From Asterionellopsis glacialis (lineage: Eukaryota; Bacillariophyta; Plagiogrammaphyceae; Rhaphoneidales; Asterionellopsidaceae): a DNA stretch of 16,066 nucleotides. The translations under genes were made by a program, and so were the position numbers. This document shows, in pieces, positions 8,901 through 16,066 of this stretch. The stretch covers positions 1 through 16,066 of the forward strand of contig WKLE02004100.1 in the NCBI GenBank assembly GCA_014885115.2, given 5' to 3'. Numbering within the stretch: position 1 is the first letter of the stretch; every line of letters begins with the position of its first letter. Under the pieces are notes generated by a model. The model was not told the DNA's origin and made no database searches. It saw only the letters and a program-made list of their open reading frames with translations.

Positions 8901-11119
8901 GACAAGGCGTCCATGATATCCCATTGAAAGAAGGCGCCTTCTTTGGATAATTCAGGGCATGGTTCATATGTTTTGACAGGTCGGTACAGTTTCGTACTAC
9001 TATTACTTGCCACAGTAGAAGTAGTGGGATCTTTGTTGGTGCTTCTTTGACGATAACTTCGAATACCTGTAGGTGCTTCCATTTGTCCCGCAGCAACTTG
9101 TTCTGCCATTTCAGATACAGCCGAAGAATCATATCCTTGTGGCATTGTCAATTCTTGCTTATTCGAGGATGTACCGTCATTTTTACCACTACTATTGCTA
9201 CCTTTGCTCTTATTAGGTGGTGGTACTTGTCCACCACGAATCATGGCAACTGTATCACTCAACATTGTTCCAATACTTTCATCCAAAGGATGAACACGTA
9301 CTTCAACACCATCTTTGGACATGGTTGGTTTTTTCCGTTGTTGTTGCTGCTTTCCTTTTCGGGGGGGACTACCACCCAATTGCAAATAGGTTGTGGTTGA
9401 AACAGACTGTGCATCATCATTATCATTAGCTGCAGCTTTGGAAGATGAATCTTTTTCATTTTTCTGTTGCTTTTGATGTTGGGATGCATGATAATAATGA
9501 CTGCATCGTGCTGGTGCAGGTGTAAAGGCAAGTCGTATGGTAATTTCTTGATTCGATTCAAAATGTTCCTTGAGACATTTAGCGGCTACACCATGGTCCA
9601 TATCACGCAAGGATACAGAATTGACAGCTGCAACTAAACATCCTTTACGAATACCAGCTGCTTGTGCCTTACCGTAGGCACGCTGAACCAAGGCAAAGTT
9701 TCCACAGGGTGCCCAGGATATACCAAAGGGTGGTGTGGAAAAAAACATGCATGTATACAATTTTCCATGTCGATAAAATCGTAATGCCAATGGTCGTTTG
9801 GGAAACAAGGATGATGATGATCCTGTTGCTGGAGACGTACTAGACGAGTCACTCCCTGATGCTACATCTGCGTCGGAAGAGGAAGTCACTTCATCATTCT
9901 CAGACCCTAAAGCTGCTTTGGAACGATCAAGAAAATGTCCTTCATATTGCCACAATCGTTCTAATGCTTGTCTCGATGGTTCTGCCAACATTCCCATACC
10001 ATTGATATCTACTAGTATCGATCCTTCCAACACACCTGCCGAATACGCTTCCGACGTCGGTTCAATACGTTTCACATACAATCCAAGTGCTAATCGTGAC
10101 AATGTAATGCCAAGTTTTTGTTGTTGTTCAGATGAAACTTCCTCGTTGTCTTTCTTGTCGTCTTTTTCCACAATAGTTGTGGATGGGATTGTAGCAGGAT
10201 ACGTCACATAATACGGAATTTTGGATAATCCTGTTCCTTGACGGGGTGGTAAATAGGTTTCATGTGAAAAGTTAGATGGATAAAAGTTAGATCCGAATAC
10301 AGCATTAATCCATTCTTGTCGAATTAGTTCATTATTGAACGAAGATTCTTCTTTTTCATGTTCTGACTCTTCCTTCTTTTCTTCTTCATCTGTGGGGAAC
10401 ATCCTAATAGAAGTAGGAGTGTCAACAGAACTGGTATCGTTATCCTGTGAAAGTGTACTGTCTACTTTTCCATCGGATGATATCGAGTGAGATGCATTTA
10501 CTCGAGGAGATTGACGACTATCTCTTGATCTACTTTGACTTCGACTGGATGCCAAACTACGACTACGACTGCGACTACGTACGTGACGATTTCTGGTATG
10601 GGACCTCCGATGTCTGGATTTCATGATAATTCCACTTTTTTTTCTTCTCCGTTGTCCTCCTGGTGTTCTTGAGGGAGTTAACAGTAATGTTTCAGTCCTT
10701 TTATTCCGAAGAGGACTTGTTGGAGGACTAACGAAACTCCTCGTAGGTGTGGCGGTTGGTGCTGTCGATGGATCAGAGTATTGTGGATGACACCGTACAA
10801 ATGCTTCTTGAATAAATTTCGAAGATGTTTGTCGAAATTGTTCTGCTTGGTGCAAATGATGTTCCAAGATTGGACCAGCAGCAGCAGCTCTACGATGGAT
10901 GGGTGGAGGAATAGACGATGAATTGAAATACTGGTGTTGAGCACTACCACCGTTGTTTGCAGTACTTGCACTTTCTGTTACACTGTCGTGTTCGTCTAGA
11001 TGATCGTCGTCGTCGTCTCCTTTTACTTGATCTTTGGCTTTCAAATTTTCTTGTTCCTGTTCACGTTTTTGACGAAGATGACGTTGATATGCGAGATAGG
11101 CTGCAATTACCAACACCAT
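5952..11119 (-). CDS. PDZ-containing Vps34-like (class III) phosphatidylinositol 3-kinase
   Basis: Exon 1 is 11119-6500 and exon 2 is 6401-5952. The 98-base intron begins GTACGT, ends TTTCACAG and is phase 0. The product is 1689 residues, about twice the usual Vps34 length. The start is tentative: an in-frame stop precedes the ATG, and the first residues (VLVIAAYLAY, then basic) could be a membrane-proximal end from a missed upstream exon. Regions in order: RS-rich 165-202; PDZ-like 1 about 335-460 (LGITL loop, interrupted by a Ser-rich insert); PDZ-like 2 about 463-534; helical (PIK-like) about 725-885; kinase from about 1090. Kinase marks: K1360 in LLYKHDDDIRQEMF, MDTYVKSCAGFCVLTYLL, GVGDRHLDNLLL (D1544, N1549), D1562 in HCDFSFILG, and HGMGG. 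HLDN and the C-terminal RLDLNDSQAISFIEELI fit Vps34, which makes PI3P on endosomes and autophagosomes. The N-terminal Vps34 C2 domain is absent; a C2-like stretch lies at about 1143-1300. Confidence 0.9.
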
Positions 11120-12307
11120 TCAGACCAGCAACACCAACTTTGTTACAAAACAATGCCAAGAAACTTATGGCTTTTGTTATAGTAGCTAGAGATGTTTCTT
11201 AGGGTTTTGTCTCGCCAGCCCTTCTGCGGTTTGTTTAGAGTCTTTCTGTTATTGACCTCGCTGATTTTCGCCTGGTAGCAGATTTCCAAAAACGTAATTT
11301 TTGAACGGTTTTTAGAGCCGGACTGCGCCGTGTTCGTTCTATCGTGTTTTAGAACTGATTTCCTTGTCAAAAAATGATAATAGCAATACACGTTTTGTGA
11401 TACTGGCAAGCTGTAATTGGCTATTTTCGGCTTTGCAGCACGATGGCCAAGCCTGTCCAAACGAATCAAATTGCAGGCTTTGGGTATTTCACAAGAATCA
11501 AACGAACCATACATACACATTCGGAACATGACAAAATAGGAAGAAGGAACCTTAACTCTTTGTCATTAGTAGGTAGGCTGGCCAGTTAGTGGGTACTGCC
11601 AATATGCATTTTTAATCCAGTTCAATTGACAATAATTATATTCTAACCGTCATTGGCTTGACAGTTATAAATTACTATGACATATTCGAAGTTGTATAAG
11701 TTATATAGTCACATATGGGATTCGTTAGTCCATAGTAGTGACTCTTGACAAGGAGAAAAAATCGGCTCGTAAAATTTCCATAGATCAAATTACTTCCATA
11801 TTGCGTGCTTTGGACGTTTCAATCTGTCATATTTTTAACAGAAACAAAGTGTTTCACATGTTGTTGTCGTCACATTTCTCATTATTTAGTGTCACCTGCC
11901 TTGTTTCTTGTCTCTCACAGAACGGAAGAGATAGGAATAACTTGTTAAAATTTAAATGACGGCTAATAACTGTACACTTCTTTGACTATTCTTTCGTTCG
12001 ATCTTGAGAAAGGAACTAGTATTTACCTAATATGTACCTTAATTTATGCATGTGTCCACAATCTTTGTTTCGTTGTATGCACAGTATTAAAAAAAGATTT
12101 GGTGAGAGAACCCTAAGAAAGAATGGTAGTGCGGACTCTATAATAATATGTACATTCCTTTTGAAAAAGGTAACGGGTGGGCACATATGAAGAGGTTTCT
12201 CCAAAAAATGTACATATCCAATATCAATATGCAAACAAGACTCCAAAATCACAACGGAAGCCTCTCGAGCTCTATTGATTCTTGCAAATGATTTTTTTTT
12301 AAATGGT
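11120..12307. other. Intergenic region, lipid kinase promoter and phosphatase 3' end
   Basis: This 1.2-kb gap separates two minus-strand genes, so it should hold the kinase promoter near 11120 and the phosphatase 3' UTR near 12307. Short open frames exist (11143-11529 minus, 11738-11959 plus, 12016-12252 minus), but their products are Cys/His/Phe mixtures without domains, and none has convincing splice continuity. The part at about 11220-11530 is less AT-rich than the rest and carries the inverted repeat listed next. Confidence 0.5.
11447..11483. repeat. Inverted repeat upstream of the lipid kinase
   Basis: CCAAGCCTG (11447-11455) and CAGGCTTTGG (11474-11483) pair over nine positions with one bulged T. 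The perfect 7-bp core is AAGCCTG/CAGGCTT, with an 18-base loop. It lies about 330-365 bases upstream of the kinase ATG, so a protein-binding palindrome is as likely as an RNA structure. Confidence 0.4.
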
Positions 12308-13883
12308 TTATTCTACTTTTTCTAAATGATGAGCTCTTGTCAATTCAACAAGTTTGGCATCAAATGAATACTGTTGCTGCCGTTGAACGACACTACTGTG
12401 TTCTTCATCTTGTTCTTGTTGTGGTACATGTATGTCAATCACTGTTATAGATGTATTGGGTATGTATAACATTCCAGGACGTGCACCATCTTTACCCGCA
12501 GGTGTTAAATCAATCGTTGATGGCAATTGAGATCCAACTAATTTACGAATAACTGCACGTAATGTACCTGAATGGGATAACACAAAAACATTATATAGTT
12601 TGTTGTTTGGTAATGAACTTTCAGGTTTAGGAGAGTTTGTCGTCGAAGTAAGAGTCGTATCTATAGGTGACGATGAAGGAGGAGAAGACTGTTGTTGTGG
12701 AGTATGTGCGTTTATTGCTGTGTTTGCTGATACTGCATCCGCGTTTGTCGTAGTAACAGAACATTCCATGGCATATTCGGCTTGTGCTTCTTGTATAATA
12801 TCAAATAACCATGACTGTACTCGTCTCCAAACATCGTCTTCTGTTTCATACAATGGCATTTCCTTTTGTGGTTGTTCTTCTTGTTGCTCTGCATGAAATA
12901 ATGTAACCGCTTGTTCAAATGACATTTGTTTAGAACGTCCTTCGCGGACACCCTTGGCACGTTCACGTAATCGTGGTTCCATTCGTAACACTTGTGGTAA
13001 TGATGATGATAGAGTCTCCTTGGTTTCACTATATCTACTAGTATTAATCATTTTAGAATCGGTAGGAGTTGTGGTGTCGGATTGCAATGAGAATGATGAT
13101 ATTTCTTGTAAAATAATTTGTGCCGTCATGGAGGCTCGACCTAAATCAGAAGAATATCGTCTCCAATAGGTAGTGGGTAATTCACCATACCTTCCAGCAG
13201 CTTGAGCTTGACGAATCCCTAATTCTGTAAGCGGCTATGTTGTGTATGTTATGGGAAATTACCCCAAAGATACCAATAATGAATGGAAAAAGAGAAAAAT
13301 ACATGATTTCACATGATACAACCAAAAGGAATAAAAACAACGAATGGGTAAGATTCGAGACATTCTTTCTTGACAATATGAATATATTTCTACAACAACT
13401 AACGTGTGTCGAATGGATGGATGGATGGATGGATGGATGTATGTTAACATTATGTGGACGTACCGAATCCATATGACCTGCCACAACATTATCAAGATTT
13501 GCTTGTGTTTCTCCATGACGAATCAAATAAAGACGTAGAGTTATAGCATGTTTTCCTTCCATTGTAGCATCCATATTACCAGCTTGTAATGATTGTTGTG
13601 TCAAGGATCCTCCAAATGTATTTTTATCTTGTGATACAGTATTGGTGATACTACTACTACTGCGTTTCGAGGAAGACGACGACGACGGTGTTGTTGTTGC
13701 GTCCACGTAAGTACCACTCCAAAATAATAGACTAGTGGTTGCTGCTATTGCTTGAAAATAGAATGATGATAGTATATGTAAATCTGCTAGTGTACCACCC
13801 CAAAAGAAGAATGAACCGTACCAACAAAAAAGGACCCAACTACTAGCAACTAAAGAAGAAACAAGTAGTGATGCTGATACCAT
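12308..13883 (-). CDS. Membrane-anchored histidine phosphatase (TIGAR / phosphoglycerate-mutase-like)
   Basis: Exons 13883-13464 and 13234-12308 give 448 residues. The intron (13463-13235) begins GTACGT, ends AACATAG and is phase 0. Splicing rejoins the family block as VAGHMDS|PLTELGIRQA. An open frame continues upstream to 13967 without an ATG, so 13883 is the chosen start. Residues 1-60 hold two hydrophobic runs (LLVSSLVASSWVLFCWYGSF and AIAATTSLLFW), a signal anchor or paired membrane segments. Catalytic marks are LIRHGETQAN (H123), YSSDLGRA (R173), RLRERAKGVREGR (E231) and VFVLSHSGTLR (H361). The Arg/Glu block resembles TIGAR and other fructose-2,6-bisphosphatases, but the true substrate cannot be told. 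A low-complexity Ser/Thr/Gln insert (about 300-350) precedes the second catalytic His, and a Gln-rich segment lies near 410-430. Confidence 0.88.
13413..13439 (+). repeat. ATGG tetranucleotide microsatellite in an intron
   Basis: Six ATGG units plus ATG run from 13413 to 13439, inside the intron of the histidine phosphatase gene. The tract is likely length-variable between strains. Confidence 0.9.
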
Positions 13884-14442
13884 ATGAATTGTATGTACTT
13901 TTTCTCTCTCTCCGCACACTCGTTGATATGACTCTGTGAGTATCAAATATCTCAATTTTTGAAGCAAACTAGAGGTTTCTATTTTTTATTCACTCTACCT
14001 CAAAATGAGTGTTGATGTGTGTGTGGAATGGTAATTTCTCCCGTTTCAAAGTATTCAACCATTAGAGGGTGTGATGTAACGGCCGCTGTGATGTACTTAC
14101 TTTTTGTCATGGCCGAGGGATGCCATCAAAAGTAGGAAATTTTTTTGGGTGGTGCGATGTTTTGGTTCCTCTCTCCCTTGCAAGGCGGATGATACTCTCT
14201 CTAGAGCGATGGTCTGTACTGACTGTAGGACAGACACAATCTGAAGCATCGCCTCTTGTGCGGGCGATTCGATATACGCACTACGATCGTTGAATTTTAG
14301 GTAGTATTTCAGTTAGACGAGAGTTGTCGATATGTGCGTGTTGGTTCGCACCCGGAGGACACGAGCAACGACGGCAAGAAGACGACGAGACGCAAGCACG
14401 CACACCGTCGACACCTACGACAGTCAAGACCAAGGAAAGAAG
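13884..14442. promoter_or_regulatory. Shared divergent promoter, histidine phosphatase and NDUFA12
   Basis: These 559 bases lie between two head-to-head start codons, so both promoters must fit here. The 9-mer TGTGATGTA occurs twice in the same orientation (14070-14078 and 14087-14095) around a CGGCCG palindrome, which could be a duplicated transcription-factor site. The last 110 bases before the NDUFA12 ATG are GC-rich and probably transcribed leader. No TATA box or initiator can be assigned with confidence. Confidence 0.5.
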
Positions 14443-15430
14443 ATGGTGTGGAGTGTCATTAACAACGTCCGTACGGGCTTGAAATATCGTGGAGGATGGA
14501 AAGGACTTTTGGAACACATGTACACTGTAAGTGAAGACAATGATTGTCACTCGCGTCCCGAACTTGTAAACGAGACCATGGTGATGGCATCCTCTTTTGA
14601 AGGTCTCTTCGAGTCGAATCAAATGTTCTTATTTTGTTTGATTGAAATCAATTTTGTATTCAATTTGTACAAATTCTTATTCCATGAATTTGTATTTTCT
14701 TATTTAATTGTTTCTGTTTCTTCGTCCAACACCAATGAAAACTCTCTCTCACTATTTCTTGAAAACCATAAAACTATAACAGAATGGTGATTATCCATTC
14801 AAAGTTGGTACCTACATGGGTTGCGATGCGGGTGGCAATCGGTATTACGAAAACCGTGTCGATTATCCGTTCGGTCAACATCGTTGGGTGGAACCTGGTG
14901 ACATTCACAATTTTGATTCCACTTCCATTCCACCCGAATGGCATGGATGGATGACGTCCATGACGGATGAACCACCCTCTCAAGAAGACGAATACATTGC
15001 CAAGAAAACGCAACACATTGCACCTCTTTGTGATTCCGATGCCCCCATCGCCCATAACGTTGGTCATCAAGAACCATTATTCAACTTTCATCACGTACAC
15101 AATCAAACTCAAATTCGATCCCGTGGATACGGTATTGGTAATCCTATCGTGGGATTGCCTGCCAATGCTCCCGATGCCTATTACACACAACCTGGATCAC
15201 CCTACAATGAAGCCAGTCGTCCCAAGGCCGAAATGATTGGTGACCTTGGAGATAATCGTCCCTACAAGAGTGAAATGTGGGCTGAACGTTTACGAACCCC
15301 AGAAGAAAAACAAGAAATTGAACGCGAAAAGGAATTGCAAGCGGCAGCACAACTTGAAGAAGCGGAAAAATCGAAAGCAAAAATTTTGGCAGCCCGTCGT
15401 GCACGTGGTTTTGGTACCATTGTGGGATAA
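14443..15430 (+). CDS. NDUFA12: NADH dehydrogenase (complex I) subunit NDUFA12 / B17.2
   Basis: Exons 14443-14526 and 14783-15430 give 243 residues. The intron (14527-14782, GTAAGT to ATAACAG) is phase 0. NDUFA12 is an accessory subunit of the matrix arm of respiratory complex I. Family marks: KYRGGWKGLLEHMY near the start, VGTYMGCDAGGNRYYEN (about 37-52), GQHRWVEP (59-66) and IPPEWHGWMTSMTDEPP (77-93), which is the diagnostic block. Animal NDUFA12 is about 145 residues; here about 95 more follow, ending in a charged, probably helical stretch (RTPEEKQEIEREKELQAAAQ) and a basic ARRARGFG end. The ATG at 14443 aligns with the usual N-terminus. An in-frame ATG at 14332 would add 37 residues beginning MCVLVRTRRTRATTARRRR, which could be a targeting presequence. 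Confidence 0.93.
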
Positions 15431-15592
15431 AAAAAAACACGGACCAATGTTTTATAATTCAAGTCGACAAAAAGGTCAACTCGATTATTATTATAATCAT
15501 GATTGGAAAAAAAAAGGAGAGAACCTTAAGAAGGAGAAAAAGAGGAGGAAAACAACTGTACATACCCCGTAAACAATAATACGAAAAACTTG

Positions 15593-15618
15593 ATGTAAGG
15601 CAGCACAATGCCTTGCAT
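15593..15618 (+). repeat. Strong hairpin about 160 bases after the NDUFA12 stop
   Basis: ATGTAAGGCA (15593-15602) pairs with TGCCTTGCAT (15609-15618) over ten positions with a single G-T wobble; the loop is GCACAA. Its place suits a 3' UTR element or an end-of-transcript structure. Confidence 0.5.
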
Positions 15619-15702
15619 GGAAATAAAAATTTTAAACCTCTAGTAGTGGCATATTTAAAATTTTATCATTCTTATCATCTTTTCCAACTAGAGAGGATCT
15701 CA

Positions 15703-15719
15703 TTGTACAGTGTGTACAA
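15703..15719. repeat. Perfect 7-bp hairpin TTGTACA-GTG-TGTACAA
   Basis: TTGTACA (15703-15709) and TGTACAA (15713-15719) are exact reverse complements around GTG. It could be a dyad binding site or a structure in a 3' UTR; nothing nearby decides. Confidence 0.45.
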
Positions 15720-16030
15720 AAGGGGGGAAGTCTGGTCCATGTATCGTAGATCTAGGCCTTTTAGAAAGGGAGCATGTATCATCTATCCCGTGTTTTCTTC
15801 GTATGTTAACTGATTTGGAACAATTGGTATGGTATGTTGTTTGTCAACGAACTTGCAGAATATGTCAATGAGTTTATGAAAATCATAATATATTTGACCA
15901 TAGTTCAAGAGTATCTGATTCTATTGAAAATGCGTCCAAAAAAGAGACGTCAAGACAAATTTTTTTTTCTAAATTAAAACATACACCAAGCTTTGCTGTT
16001 GAACAAAGTAGTATTCTCGGTGAATGGTCG

Positions 16031-16066
16031 TCCTCCTCCTCCTCCCCCCCCCCCAAAAAAAAAAAA
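16031..16066 (+). repeat. Low-complexity end: (TCC)n, C11, A12
   Basis: Five TCC units run into 11 Cs (16044-16054) and then 12 As up to the last base. Such a stack at the extreme end suggests an assembly or contig boundary at a hard-to-sequence tract. Confidence 0.8.

Larger units (their letters stand above)
15431..16030. other. 3' flank of NDUFA12, no gene seen
   Basis: This 600-base stretch holds A-rich runs right after the stop and two clear hairpins listed separately. A short open frame (15613-15813) has no recognisable protein character. Confidence 0.5.

Noticed and set aside
5952..11119. Kinase as a PI 4-kinase
   Set aside because: PI 4-kinases have a KDRHNGNI or GDRHNGN catalytic loop; here it is GVGDRHLDNLLL with HGMGG, as in Vps34.
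11143..11529. 128-residue minus-strand frame upstream of the lipid kinase as an extra exon
   Set aside because: No splice donor that joins it in frame to the kinase was evident, and the product has no domain character. A 5' exon elsewhere is still possible.
11738..11959. 73-residue plus-strand frame (TLDKEKKSARKISIDQ)
   Set aside because: No ATG start (opens at GTG), mixed hydrophobic/Cys second half and no partner exon; treated as chance.
13413..13439. ATGG repeat as a CRISPR-like or coding repeat
   Set aside because: It is a pure tetranucleotide microsatellite inside an intron, with no spacers.
15237..15572. 111-residue Lys-rich frame overlapping the NDUFA12 end
   Set aside because: It is the +1 shadow of the NDUFA12 C-terminal exon and runs into A-rich 3' sequence.

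Overview
The window looks like nuclear DNA of a unicellular alga, most likely a diatom or related stramenopile. The evidence is indirect: five protein genes on both strands, each with one short GT-AG intron (98 to 256 bases), AT-rich intergenic DNA, two genes for mitochondrial proteins (AIM24 family and complex I NDUFA12), and a very long signalling kinase with low-complexity Ser/Arg/Gln stretches. The species cannot be named from the sequence. No tRNA, rRNA, CRISPR array or intact transposon was seen.

Layout from left to right: (1) 253-1841 (+), a secreted, probably membrane-tethered protein of unknown function with a signal peptide, several N-glycosylation sequons, a dibasic site and a hydrophobic C-terminal tail. 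(2) 1842-4440, a long gene-poor stretch. Its minus strand (about 2330-4020) holds pieces of coherent but frameshifted protein sequence, probably a decayed gene or mobile-element relic. (3) 4441-5670 (+), an AIM24-family protein with an N-terminal mitochondrial-type presequence. (4) 5952-11119 (-), a 1689-residue lipid kinase with a Vps34-type (class III PI 3-kinase) catalytic core, preceded by an RS-rich segment and two PDZ-like domains. It converges with the AIM24 gene across a 281-base gap. (5) 11120-12307, non-coding. (6) 12308-13883 (-), a membrane-anchored histidine phosphatase resembling TIGAR / fructose-2,6-bisphosphatases. (7) 14443-15430 (+), the complex I accessory subunit NDUFA12 with an unusually long C-terminal tail. 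It diverges from the phosphatase across a 559-base shared promoter region. (8) 15431-16066, non-coding, ending in (TCC)n, C11 and A12, which suggests a contig or gap edge.

The genes do not form a pathway; this is ordinary eukaryotic gene order with two mitochondrial genes by chance or loose clustering. The most unusual item is the PDZ-PDZ-lipid kinase fusion. It lacks the usual N-terminal C2 domain but carries a C2-like stretch inserted inside the kinase N-lobe, and its only intron lies directly before the catalytic DRHxxN loop.

CDS coordinates below span the introns; exon limits are given in each entry. All gene models are read by eye from splice signals and frame continuity, with no transcript support.
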